Assembly: GCA_964432995.1 (NCBI GenBank)
Contig: CAYSPU010000164.1
Coordinates: forward strand, 1 to 13,363
Direction: 5' to 3'
From: CAYSPU01 sp964432995
Lineage (GTDB): Bacteria; Verrucomicrobiota; Verrucomicrobiia; Limisphaerales; JAHDYP01
Length of the DNA stretch: 13,363 nt
Part shown: piece after piece, positions 6,241 to 13,363 of the stretch
Numbering within the stretch: the first letter of the stretch is position 1
Layout: every line of letters begins with the position of its first letter
The notes under the pieces: model-generated
Told to the model about the DNA's origin: nothing
Database searches by the model: none
What the model saw: only the letters and a program-made list of their open reading frames with translations
Position numbers and translations under genes: made by a program

Positions 6241-7416
6241 CTATGCTGCCAGGCTGCGGGCGAAGCGCTCGAGGCGGTCGAGCCCCTTCTCGATGTTCGC
6301 CAGGCTGGTCGCGTAGCTGATCCGGAGGTAATCGTCCGCCCCGAAGGCAATTCCCGGAACCGCCGCTACCTTCTCCTGTTCGAGCAACCGGGCGCAGAAC
6401 TCGGTCGACTTGAGCCCCAGCCGCGAGATGTTCGGGAACAGGTAGAAGGCGCCCTTGGCGTTGACGCAGGAGATGCCGGGGATGGCGTTGAGCTTCTGCC
6501 AGGCGCAGGTGCGGCGTCGGGCGTACTCGGCGAGCCAGAGCGGCAGATGATCCTGCGGGCCGGTCAACGCGGCGACGCCGCCTTTCTGGGCGAAGGACGT
6601 GGGGTTGCTGGTGCTGTGGCTCTGGATGGCGTCGATGGCCTTGGCGATCGGTTCGGGAGCGGCGAGGAAGCCGAGGCGCCATCCGGTCATGCTCCAGGCC
6701 TTGGCGAAGCCGTGGACGAGGATCGTGTGCTCCTGGTGGGCCGGGGAGAAACTGGCCACACTCCGGTGCGCGGCGCCATCGTAGAGGAGGTGTTCGTAGA
6801 TCTCATCGCTCATGATGAGGAGGTTCTTCTCGACGCAGACGTCGCCGAGGGCCTTCGTCTCGTCGGGGGTATAGACGCTGCCGGTGGGGTTGCTCGGCGA
6901 ATTGAGGATGAACAGCCGCGTGCGCGGCGTGATCGCGGCCCGCAACTGGCCGGGGGTCACCTTGAACTCGGTCCGGTCGGTGGTCGGCAGGATCACCGGG
7001 GTGGCGCCGGCCATTTTGACCATCTCCGGGTAGCTCAGCCAGTAGGGGGCGGGGATCAGGACCTCGTCGCCTTCCTGGCAGGTGGCCAGGATCGTGTTGA
7101 AGCAGGAGTGCTTGCCGCCGCAGGAGACGATCACCTGGGACGGCTTGAAGGAGAGTCCGTTCTCCCGCTTGAACTTGTCCACGATGGCCTGCCGCAGTTC
7201 CGGGATGCCGCTGCTGGGGGTGTACTTGGTGAAACCCGCGGCCAGGGCCTTGGCCGCCGCGTCCTTGATGTGCTGCGGCGTGTCGAAGTCCGGTTCGCCG
7301 GCGCCGAACCCGACCACGTCCTGGCCGTCCGCTTTCATTTGTTTGGCTTTGGCGTCGATGGCGAGAGTGAGCGACGGCGAGAGCGCGGCGGCGTGCTGGG
7401 AGATGCGGTAGTTCAT
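6241..7416 (-). CDS. class I pyridoxal-phosphate aminotransferase (aspartate aminotransferase-like)
   Basis: A 391-residue cytoplasmic aminotransferase of fold type I, about the usual length for the aspartate aminotransferase I-gamma subgroup. Visible landmarks are the N-terminal GxGEPDFDTP (38-47), APYW (Y125), NSPSNPTG (172-179, N176), SDEIY with D204 contacting the pyridine nitrogen, FAKAWSMTGWRLG with K239 as the Schiff-base lysine, and YLRISYA with R365 positioned to bind the substrate carboxylate. All key residues are present, so it should be active. It probably exchanges amino groups between aspartate and 2-oxoglutarate; prephenate or aromatic substrates are also possible in this subgroup. 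ATG 7416 matches the family N-terminus, although the frame stays open further upstream. It lies 58 nt downstream of the prepilin-like gene on the same strand, so co-transcription is possible, but no functional link is known. Confidence 0.93.
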   Translation of the reverse strand: MNYRISQHAAALSPSLTLAIDAKAKQMKADGQDVVGFGAGEPDFDTPQHIKDAAAKALAAGFTKYTPSSGIPELRQAIVDKFKRENGLSFKPSQVIVSCGGKHSCFNTILATCQEGDEVLIPAPYWLSYPEMVKMAGATPVILPTTDRTEFKVTPGQLRAAITPRTRLFILNSPSNPTGSVYTPDETKALGDVCVEKNLLIMSDEIYEHLLYDGAAHRSVASFSPAHQEHTILVHGFAKAWSMTGWRLGFLAAPEPIAKAIDAIQSHSTSNPTSFAQKGGVAALTGPQDHLPLWLAEYARRRTCAWQKLNAIPGISCVNAKGAFYLFPNISRLGLKSTEFCARLLEQEKVAAVPGIAFGADDYLRISYATSLANIEKGLDRLERFARSLAA

Positions 7417-7474
7417 AGGTTCGGCGGCCGAGATTACGGAGGTGCCCTTTGCGCGCAAGCGGGAAACGCCGGCG

Positions 7475-8326
7475 TCAGTCAACACTCTGCCGGATGTGCG
7501 CCTGGACCTTGCGGTAGTCGGTGATCTCGCCGTTGTTGGCAACCGGCTGGCCGACAGCCTCGAAGACCTTGGGCACCTTCCAGCCCCAACGTTCGACGTG
7601 GCCGTCGGCGAACGAGAGATTGCAGCCGTTGCCGTGGCGGTTGGCCGGCACATCGTACCAAATGCCGTTGTCGGCCATCCAGGGCAGGGGAATGCCGAAT
7701 AGCGAGTCGATGATTCCGCTCTCATGCACGCCGATGAAGACAAAGAGCTGCGAGGGACCGGGGTCGCGGATATCCGTGAGCTTCTGAAAGATGGGGATGT
7801 AGGTGAGCCCGGACTCCGGGGCATACGGGACGCCGTTCAGAGACATGCTCATGTTGTAGCTGCGCGTGTGGTAGTAGGGCAGTGCAACTCCGTCGGCGGA
7901 GAGGACTCGGGCTTTGTCGGCCGGGCAGCGGTAGATGGCGGTCGAGCTGTTGTATGGGAAAAGATGGCCCCGCTCGATATTGAGGGTGTTGGTGTCGGTC
8001 TGGGCGTTTCCGGGGCACCAACTCAGGCTCAGGTCCACCTCCGAGAAGAACTCTCCCGAGGAGATGTTGGCCACGGAATGGTTGGGAGGGACCCGATCCT
8101 GGTAATCAACGGTGTACAAATGCCAACAGGTCTGCAGTTGTTTGAGGTTGTTCAGGCAACTGAGGTCGATGGCCTTGCGCTTGGCGCCGCTCAAGGCCGG
8201 CAGCAGCAACGCGGCGAGGATGGCGATGATGGCGATCACCACCAGCAACTCGATGAGCGTGAACGCCGGGCTCCTCGGGGCACGCTCACCGTCTCGTCGT
8301 GTCTGTTGCGGTGCCTGGTCAACCAC
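7475..8326 (-). CDS. prepilin-like protein with N-terminal methylation motif and H-X9-DG motif
   Basis: A 283-residue type II secretion/type IV pilin-like protein. A 21-residue basic leader ends in SPA, followed by FTLIELLVVIAIIAILAALL (22-41), the class III prepilin signal. F22 is the expected N-methylated residue and E26 is the conserved Glu+5. The residue before cleavage is Ala rather than the usual Gly. The globular part has several cysteines and ends with H231, nine residues, then D241-G242, which is the processing-associated H-X9-DG motif of a family heavily expanded in Verrucomicrobia and Planctomycetes. Members are thought to be pseudopilins or surface proteins of unknown role. The start is GTG 8326. 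No ATG was found nearby upstream in frame, and the leader has normal length from this GTG. No other secretion genes are close by. Confidence 0.9.
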   Translation of the reverse strand: MVDQAPQQTRRDGERAPRSPAFTLIELLVVIAIIAILAALLLPALSGAKRKAIDLSCLNNLKQLQTCWHLYTVDYQDRVPPNHSVANISSGEFFSEVDLSLSWCPGNAQTDTNTLNIERGHLFPYNSSTAIYRCPADKARVLSADGVALPYYHTRSYNMSMSLNGVPYAPESGLTYIPIFQKLTDIRDPGPSQLFVFIGVHESGIIDSLFGIPLPWMADNGIWYDVPANRHGNGCNLSFADGHVERWGWKVPKVFEAVGQPVANNGEITDYRKVQAHIRQSVD

Positions 8327-8332
8327 AGGCCG

Positions 8333-8361
8333 AATGTAGCCACGTTCGCCCGGTGATGCAA
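8333..8361 (-). promoter_or_regulatory. weak promoter candidate for the prepilin-like gene
   Basis: On the minus strand, TTGCAT (8361-8356) lies 17 bp before TACATT (8338-8333). The -35 match is poor (3 of 6) and the -10 match is moderate (4 of 6), but the spacing is ideal. Transcription would begin at or next to GTG 8326, implying a leaderless or nearly leaderless mRNA. Confidence 0.22.
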
Positions 8362-8365
8362 AGGG

Positions 8366-8418
8366 GAACGTCGAACATCGAACGGAGGCCGTTGTTCAAT
8401 GTTCGGAGTTCGACGTTC
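8366..8418. repeat. 53-bp imperfect inverted repeat (11 + 5 bp arms)
   Basis: GAACGTCGAAC (8366-8376) pairs exactly with GTTCGACGTTC (8408-8418). After a 2-bp mismatch, CGAAC (8379-8383) pairs with GTTCG (8401-8405), leaving a 17-nt loop. Related GTTCGA-type words recur around it. It lies in the divergent gap between the prepilin-like gene and the large secreted-protein gene. The form matches the short dispersed inverted repeats often found between verrucomicrobial genes. No T-run follows. Confidence 0.85.
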
Positions 8419-8464
8419 GATCACGCCAAGTCAAGAACACGCAATGCCAAATCGCAGCGGCATC

Positions 8465-8493
8465 TCGACAGCGCTCGATCCCGCTGGTATGAG
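8465..8493 (+). promoter_or_regulatory. probable sigma70-type promoter for the 1415-residue protein gene
   Basis: TCGACA (8465-8470, 5 of 6 matches to the -35 box) is separated by exactly 17 bp from TATGAG (8488-8493, 4 of 6 matches to the -10 box). Transcription would start near 8500. That excludes in-frame start codons further upstream, including the one at 8299 that overlaps the prepilin gene, and leaves ATGs at 8506, 8590, 8605 and 8650. Confidence 0.4.
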
Positions 8494-8635
8494 GATGCAA
8501 TTCCTATGCACAAACGCGTTGGGCGGGAGTTGGCCTGCGGTGAGCCCGTGTCTTTCCGCAGGGGGGCGAGTGGGGGTTCGGTTGGTCAGATGAGCGGCGA
8601 CTTCATGCCCGATTCTTCGTTGCCAGGCCGGATTC

Positions 8636-8639
8636 GGAG
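8636..8639 (+). promoter_or_regulatory. GGAG ribosome-binding site candidate deciding the start at 8650
   Basis: GGAG ends 10 nt before ATG 8650, slightly far but acceptable. It supports 8650, which also places the hydrophobic signal segment nearest the N-terminus. A competing GAGGA at 8491-8495 precedes ATG 8506 by 10 nt, so the choice is not certain. Confidence 0.35.
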
Positions 8640-8649
8640 TTCAGCCGGG

Positions 8650-11600
8650 ATGCGCGAACCGCAGGAGGGGCCGTGCTTGTCCGGTTGGGTGGGCTCCCGC
8701 TACCGCTGGTTGCGGTGCGCGCTGGCTTTGGTGCTGCTCGGCGGAGTGCCCCTGGCCGGCTCCGGCGCCGAGGAACCTGCCCCCGAAACGGCGCCCTCGC
8801 CCGGGCTCTTTGCCCCCATCGACCTGTCGCCCCACTACGTCACCAAATGGGATACCATTCGCCCCGGCACATCGTGGTCGGCGGTGCCCAAGGGTGAACA
8901 GGTGATCGATGGGGTGCCGTTCCAACTCGGAGGCTTGATTGAGGTCAGCGGAATGGGGGCGTTGCAGGACGCCAAGGGCTTTCCGACTCGGGTCAGCGGC
9001 GTGGTCATCGGTCGGAAGGCGGGTGCGCTGCATGTCATTCACGGGGCGGGCTACGCAGTACCGGACAGCACGACGATTGGCAAACTGGTCCTGCACTATG
9101 CCAACGGCGAGAAGCGTTCCTTGCCGATTCAGTACGGCGTGCACGTCCGCAACTGGTGGGTGGAGAAGAACGAGACCTCAAGCGCGTTAAGCGATCCCGA
9201 TTCGCGGGTGGCCTGGACCGGCACGAGCGCCGAGACGGACCGGTATGGCGTCACGCTGCGTCTGATGCACACCCGGTTCGCCAACCCGCTACCGGAGGAG
9301 ACGCTGCAGACCGTGGACGTGGTGTCCGCGTTGAGTCGCGCCACGCCGGTGATCCTGGGTTTGACGGTGGAAGCCCCGGGGACCATTGCCGCGGCGCCTC
9401 GTCAGGGCGCCGCCGTCGCGGTCCCGGCCGGCTCCGAGTTCGCCCCGGTCGATTTGAGCCGGTCCTACACTTCGAGCTTCCAACAGATCGACCGCGATCC
9501 GGACAGTTCGTGGGCCTACGCACCGCACGGGCGGCAGACGTTCAACGGCGTCCCGTTCGACCTGGGTGGGATCATGGAAGTCTCCGGGCTCCGGGCGGCC
9601 CGGGAGGCGAACGCGTTGCCCACCAGCGTGCGTGACATCCCCGTTGGCCGGAAGGCGCGTCGTTTGCACGTGCTCCACGGTGGCGCCGAGAACCTTCGGG
9701 ACGGCACCCCGTTGGCCAAGTTGGTTCTGCACCACGCCAACGGCGAAGAACGCGCCCTGACCATCGTGTTCGGACACAACGTCCGCAACTGGTACAGGTC
9801 CGAGAACGACTCTGACGTCGTCACGGACGCCGAAACCCGAGTGGGCTGGACCGGCGACAGCCCGCGCAGCCGACGCTACCGCTGCACGCTGCGGCTGTAC
9901 CACACCGTCTTCGAGCTCCCGCTGCCGGAGGTCGAACTGCGCACCATCGACCACGTGTCGCTGCTCAGCGAGTCGGTTTCTGTGATCACCGGCATGACGC
10001 TGGAATTGGGCGCCGCGCCCGGGCGTCTTGCGCCAGTACTCGTCCAGGTTCAGCCGGTCGCCGAAGCCCAGGTTCCGACCGAGACTCGCGTTCGGGTTGT
10101 GGACGCCGCGTCGGGTCAGCCGATAGCCGCCGCTATCGTTCGCGCGCAGATTGCCGACCGCGAAGCCTCCTACCAATTCGGCGATCAGAAGGCCGACGCC
10201 CAAGGTCGGGCGGTTCTGGATTTCCCGCCCGGCGAGCTGAAGCAGGCCGCGGTCATGGTGCGGGCCCCGGAATACCGACCTCGATGGGAGACCTTCGTCG
10301 AGAGCAAGGTGCCGCGGGAAATCGTGGTGAAGCTCGAGCGGGGCACACGCATTGGCGGGATTGTGCAAGACGAAGCACGGCAGCCAATCGCTGGTGTTCA
10401 GATCCGCATTGAAGGAGGCGTCGCGGACTCGGCCGGCGTGGTGCACCCCTCGGAACTCGAGACGGTGAGCACCGACGCGCAGGGTCGTTGGAGCAGCAGT
10501 GCGGCGCCGCCAAACGCCGAGGGGCTCCGGTTTGCGCTGAAGCATCCCGACTGGATGCCGGCGATGTATGACGGGCCGCCGGCGGAGGACGCCGCCGGCG
10601 GGCTCAGTCTGAAGGCGTTGCTCGGCGGCACCGCGGTGATGACTTTGGAGCCGGCCATTCGTGTGGTTGGTCGCATGACGGATGAAGCGGGCCGGGCGGT
10701 GGCCGGAGCGGAAGTGACGGTGGCGAGCGGCGAGGGTTTGGTCAACCGCAGAGCCGCGACGACGGACGCCGAGGGCCGGTTTCAGATTCGGGTGCCGGAA
10801 ACCGGTGAGGCGCACCTGATCGCTCGAGCGAAGGGGCATGCCCCCCACTTCCAGAGCTTCGCGCTCGAGCCCGCGCTGAAGCCGCTGGACCTGTCGATGA
10901 GCCCGAGCCAGACGGTTCGGGGGCAGGTGCGTGACCATACGGGTCTGCCAGTTGCCGGGGCAAGGGTGGCGCTGGCGGGCTGGCCCTCGGCGGAGCAACC
11001 GCTGTTCACCTGGCAGACCGAGACGGGTGCCGACGGCAGTTTCGAATGGAATGAGGCGCCGACCGACCCCGTCATGCTGCAGGTCGGGAAACCGGGCTGC
11101 GAGCCGACGTCGATTTCGACGGCGCGGATGGCGGATGGCCGGCTGCCGATCTGGCTGGCGAAGCTGGCCACGTTCACGGGCAAGGTCGTCGATGCCGAGA
11201 CCAAACGGCCGGTGGAGGCATTCTCGTTGATCCGCGGCCGGGTCTGGAACGTCGTCGCCGAAGGGCTGGAAGGGGTAGAGTGGGAGTCCAACGAAGCGAC
11301 TTCGCATCGTGACGGGTCGTTCGCCGTCGCCTTGGGCGTCACTCCAGGGAGCCAGGTGCGCTTCGTGGCCCTGGCGGATGGGTATCAAGCGGCGGCTTCA
11401 CCAGTCTTTTCGGACGGGGTCTCGCAGGAGTTCACTTTCGAACTGAAGAAGGGGGCCGGGCCTCATGGACAGGTGGTCACGACCGATGGACGGCCCGTGG
11501 CCGGCGCCGATGTGGCCGCGCTGGGCACCGGCTGGCTGATGCTACGCCAAGGGGCCTTGAGCTCCATGAACAGGGGGGCGAACCACATCACCACCACCGA

Positions 11601-12897
11601 TGAGCAGGGCCGCTTCTCGCTCCCCACGTTCGTGCCCACTCCCGGGTTCGTCGCCGCCCATGAGCAACACGGTTTCGCCCGGATCACCACCGACGAATTG
11701 GCCAGGTCGGGCAAGATCGTCTTGCAGTCCTGGGGCCGCGTCGAAGGCACGCTGAAGGTCGGCGCGAAACCGGCAGCCCAACAATACGTGATGCTGAACT
11801 GGGGTGACTGCTCCGCAGCCTTCGAAGAGAGTCGTCTTCACTTCGACGGCGAATCCTACCGGGCCCGGACCGACGCCGAGGGCCGGTTCGCCTTCGACCA
11901 AGTCCCACCGGGCCCGCAGCGCGTCGTGCGCCTCATCCCCGTAGGCCCCCGCAGCCAGATGTACAGCCACGGGACGGAGGTGGACGTGATCCCGGGCCAG
12001 ACAAACCGCGTGGTTCTTGGCGGCACGGGACGTTTGGTGGTGGGCGCGGTCATGTTCGGCGAGACGAACCGGGAAATCCCCTGGGAGAACCTCTACGGAA
12101 CGCTCACGACCAGGATGCCGCAGCCGCCGGCCAACCTGCGAGCGCCAGAAGACTACCGCCGTTGGTACGCGTCCTCAGAGGTGCGGGCCGTGCTGGCCAA
12201 CCGCCGCCTCTACGCCGTCACGTGGCCGACGAACGGCCTCTTCCGCATCGATGACGTGGCCGCCGGGACCTACGAATTGCACCTTCAGCTCCTTGAATCC
12301 GATGGGAACTCACCCTTGGGCGATATTGAAGTCGCCTCGACGAACCACGAGGTCGTGGTGCCGGAGATGCCAGACGGCCGCAGCGATGACCCGCTGGACG
12401 TGGGCGAACTGAAACTGACCTTCGCCTCGGAAGAAGACCTCGCCATCCGACGTCAGCAAAACCAGATGCAGATGGTGGGATCGGGTGAACAGTTGCCCAC
12501 CCTGGACGGCGCGGCGATCGCGGCGGACGCCCTGGCCTCGGGCCGGGTACTGCTGACATTCTGGGCAACCACTAACGCCGCCAGCGTTGCCGAACTTCGA
12601 CAGCTCGGTCAGGCGCACACCCGCTGGGCCAAGGACGGCCGCCTGTCGATGTTTGGAGTGGTGATGGACGATGACCTCGAAGCCGCGCGACGGATGGCCG
12701 AAGAGGCAAAGGTCGGTTGGCCGCAGATCGTCCCGCCGCCGGCGATCAAGGCCGCGATGCTCAACGAATTGGGCGAAGTGGAACTCCCCGTCTCCGTCCT
12801 GGGTCAGGCAGGCACCGAACCCCTGCGCAACCTGCGCGGCGACGCCGTGCTCCGCGCCGTCGACGAAGCTCTGGGGACAACGCCGGACGTGAAGTGA
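8650..12897 (+). CDS. large secreted protein: duplicated N-terminal domain, carboxypeptidase-regulatory-like repeats, cysteine-less thioredoxin-like C-terminus
   Basis: A 1415-residue exported protein. A signal peptide (hydrophobic core about 23-36, likely cleavage after GSGA40) is followed by two tandem copies of a domain I cannot name (about 54-241 and 264-452). They share GVPFxLGG, EVSG, VGRKA/IGRKA, LHxxHG, KLVLHxANGE, VRNW and WTG. From about 478 to 1255 come roughly eight Ig-like modules of the carboxypeptidase-regulatory/Cna-B type. They show recurring GxVxDxxGxPVAGAxV and TDAEGRFxF motifs starting near 478, 566, 670, 754, 840, 939, 1029 and 1127; the last two are the most diverged. 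Residues about 1279-1415 resemble a TlpA/AhpC-TSA thioredoxin fold (LLTFWAT, then ELPVSVLG), but the CxxC positions are N1309 and S1312, so redox chemistry is unlikely. There is no lipobox or C-terminal anchor. A surface or periplasmic binding role is inferred. Longer in-frame starts (8506, 8590, 8605) are possible. Confidence 0.85.
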   Translation: MREPQEGPCLSGWVGSRYRWLRCALALVLLGGVPLAGSGAEEPAPETAPSPGLFAPIDLSPHYVTKWDTIRPGTSWSAVPKGEQVIDGVPFQLGGLIEVSGMGALQDAKGFPTRVSGVVIGRKAGALHVIHGAGYAVPDSTTIGKLVLHYANGEKRSLPIQYGVHVRNWWVEKNETSSALSDPDSRVAWTGTSAETDRYGVTLRLMHTRFANPLPEETLQTVDVVSALSRATPVILGLTVEAPGTIAAAPRQGAAVAVPAGSEFAPVDLSRSYTSSFQQIDRDPDSSWAYAPHGRQTFNGVPFDLGGIMEVSGLRAAREANALPTSVRDIPVGRKARRLHVLHGGAENLRDGTPLAKLVLHHANGEERALTIVFGHNVRNWYRSENDSDVVTDAETRVGWTGDSPRSRRYRCTLRLYHTVFELPLPEVELRTIDHVSLLSESVSVITGMTLELGAAPGRLAPVLVQVQPVAEAQVPTETRVRVVDAASGQPIAAAIVRAQIADREASYQFGDQKADAQGRAVLDFPPGELKQAAVMVRAPEYRPRWETFVESKVPREIVVKLERGTRIGGIVQDEARQPIAGVQIRIEGGVADSAGVVHPSELETVSTDAQGRWSSSAAPPNAEGLRFALKHPDWMPAMYDGPPAEDAAGGLSLKALLGGTAVMTLEPAIRVVGRMTDEAGRAVAGAEVTVASGEGLVNRRAATTDAEGRFQIRVPETGEAHLIARAKGHAPHFQSFALEPALKPLDLSMSPSQTVRGQVRDHTGLPVAGARVALAGWPSAEQPLFTWQTETGADGSFEWNEAPTDPVMLQVGKPGCEPTSISTARMADGRLPIWLAKLATFTGKVVDAETKRPVEAFSLIRGRVWNVVAEGLEGVEWESNEATSHRDGSFAVALGVTPGSQVRFVALADGYQAAASPVFSDGVSQEFTFELKKGAGPHGQVVTTDGRPVAGADVAALGTGWLMLRQGALSSMNRGANHITTTDEQGRFSLPTFVPTPGFVAAHEQHGFARITTDELARSGKIVLQSWGRVEGTLKVGAKPAAQQYVMLNWGDCSAAFEESRLHFDGESYRARTDAEGRFAFDQVPPGPQRVVRLIPVGPRSQMYSHGTEVDVIPGQTNRVVLGGTGRLVVGAVMFGETNREIPWENLYGTLTTRMPQPPANLRAPEDYRRWYASSEVRAVLANRRLYAVTWPTNGLFRIDDVAAGTYELHLQLLESDGNSPLGDIEVASTNHEVVVPEMPDGRSDDPLDVGELKLTFASEEDLAIRRQQNQMQMVGSGEQLPTLDGAAIAADALASGRVLLTFWATTNAASVAELRQLGQAHTRWAKDGRLSMFGVVMDDDLEAARRMAEEAKVGWPQIVPPPAIKAAMLNELGEVELPVSVLGQAGTEPLRNLRGDAVLRAVDEALGTTPDVK

Positions 12898-12964
12898 GGC
12901 CGCCCTTGAGTCTGCGCCTCGGGGGCCGCAAGGGCAGTTCCTTCTGCGAACGCTTTGAGGGCAT

Positions 12965-12984
12965 CGACACCGCGCGCGGTGTCG
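12965..12984. repeat. 20-bp perfect palindrome
   Basis: CGACACCGCG (12965-12974) is followed directly by its exact reverse complement CGCGGTGTCG (12975-12984). There is no spacer, so it is more suited to a dimeric protein-binding site or cruciform than to an RNA hairpin with a loop. It lies 68 bp after the stop of the large secreted-protein gene. Confidence 0.85.
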
Positions 12985-13032
12985 GACCAGGACGGGCTGC
13001 GCCGCTCCTGCCGCGGCGCAGCAATGTCCGAC
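12981..13032. repeat. two-tier hairpin: 7-bp outer and 10-bp inner stem
   Basis: The outer stem pairs GTCGGAC (12981-12987) with GTCCGAC (13026-13032). The inner stem pairs GCTGCGCCGC (12996-13005) with GCGGCGCAGC (13013-13022) around the 7-nt loop TCCTGCC. The outer left arm shares four bases with the neighbouring 20-bp palindrome, so the two structures are mutually exclusive. No T-run follows. Confidence 0.8.
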
Positions 13033-13262
13033 GGCAGGCGGGTCTCTCCAAACTCGGAGGGTTTGTTCGCGTCGGGTCTGGCGGCGCCCGGGGGCGGGTG
13101 CAGCCCGCATCCGGACCGCGACACGACTACCTTCCCGAAGCCTTGGCTGGGCAGGGCCCGGGTCGCAGCAGCAGCAAGCGGGGGGAAGTGGTGGGAGGTT
13201 CGAACGCGTGTTCGGCATGTGTGGCTGCTGCCCGCCGGGACGTCGGGCGGTCCGGCAGGGGA

Positions 13263-13283
13263 CTGCGCCCGTCTCGGGCGCAG
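13263..13283. repeat. 9-bp stem, 3-nt loop hairpin
   Basis: CTGCGCCCG (13263-13271) and CGGGCGCAG (13275-13283) are perfect reverse complements around TCT. The downstream sequence is GC-rich, so this is not a standard intrinsic terminator. Confidence 0.8.
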
Positions 13284-13346
13284 GGAGCGCCGCAACCCAG
13301 CCGCGCCCCGATTTCAAAGGCCGCCCTCGTCTGATCGAACATTTCT

Positions 13347-13363
13347 GCGGCCGAGACGGCCGC
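13347..13363. repeat. 7-bp stem hairpin at the window edge
   Basis: GCGGCCG (13347-13353) and CGGCCGC (13357-13363) pair around AGA. The hairpin runs into the right edge and may continue. It is preceded by an AT-richer stretch (ATTTCT at 13341-13346). Similar GCGGCCGAGACGGCCGC words are, from memory, common between verrucomicrobial genes. Confidence 0.7.

Larger units (their letters stand above)
12898..13363. other. 466-bp region without a recognisable gene, rich in hairpins
   Basis: Open frames cross this stretch on both strands, including one that would begin inside the preceding gene in another frame. Their translations are Arg/Gly/Pro-rich, show no domain and have no export signal. The DNA instead contains a 20-bp perfect palindrome, a two-part hairpin and two further GC-rich hairpins, one at the window edge. 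No T-tract terminator follows any of them. It may be a dispersed intergenic repeat or a structured transcript end. Confidence 0.6.

Noticed and set aside
8299..8649. N-terminal extension of the large secreted protein back to 8299
   Set aside because: It would overlap the prepilin gene start, run through an inverted repeat and the candidate promoter, and put about 140 residues before the signal segment.
9289..11388. 699-codon open frame on the minus strand inside the large secreted-protein gene
   Set aside because: Arg/His/Pro-rich antisense translation without recognisable domains. The plus strand carries coherent repeats and a signal peptide.
12717..13334. 205-codon plus-strand open frame spanning the end of the large gene and the 3' region
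   Set aside because: It begins inside the large gene in another frame and translates to Arg/Gly-rich sequence through hairpins. No domain or plausible start signal.

Overview
The window is a GC-rich stretch of bacterial chromosome. It most likely comes from the Verrucomicrobiota (Limisphaerales/Pedosphaera-like) or another PVC-group lineage. The evidence is a prepilin-like protein of the H-X9-DG type, a Tat-exported xylose-isomerase-like protein, a large vWA/GATase-fold membrane protein beside an NHL lipoprotein, a very large secreted protein of carboxypeptidase-regulatory-like repeats, weak or absent Shine-Dalgarno sites, and intergenic regions full of short palindromes and tandem repeats. 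The taxon is inferred from gene content, not from a marker gene.

Layout. Positions 1-3964 (+) look like the end of an operon. A possible upstream gene ends in an ATGA overlap at 62-65. It is followed by an NHL-repeat lipoprotein (62-1063) and, 3 nt later, a 965-residue BatA-like membrane protein (1067-3964). Facing them is a response regulator with a C-terminal DUF4388/PATAN domain (4007-4744, -). The gap 4745-5288 has no convincing gene but holds a 16-bp direct repeat, a 38-bp near-perfect palindrome, a 9-bp hairpin, a possible promoter, and seven tandem copies of an 8-bp unit in the leader of the next gene. A Tat-signal TIM-barrel protein (5289-6239, +) then ends 1 nt from a convergent class I aminotransferase (6241-7416, -). 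A prepilin-like H-X9-DG protein (7475-8326, -) lies just upstream of the aminotransferase on the same strand. A second repeat-bearing gap (8327-8649) carries a large imperfect inverted repeat and a promoter-like site. It leads into a 1415-residue secreted protein (8650-12897, +). The last 466 bases have no recognisable gene but several strong hairpins.

How the genes fit together. Only the NHL/vWA pair looks like a functional unit, an envelope-associated complex. The other genes look like unrelated neighbours; the two minus-strand genes at 6241-8326 might be co-transcribed. The most unusual object is the 1415-residue protein. It has two tandem copies of an N-terminal domain I cannot name, about eight Ig-like carboxypeptidase-regulatory-like modules, and a C-terminal thioredoxin/TlpA-like domain that has lost both cysteines of the CxxC motif. 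No mobile element, CRISPR array, rRNA or tRNA was found. All domain assignments were made by eye.
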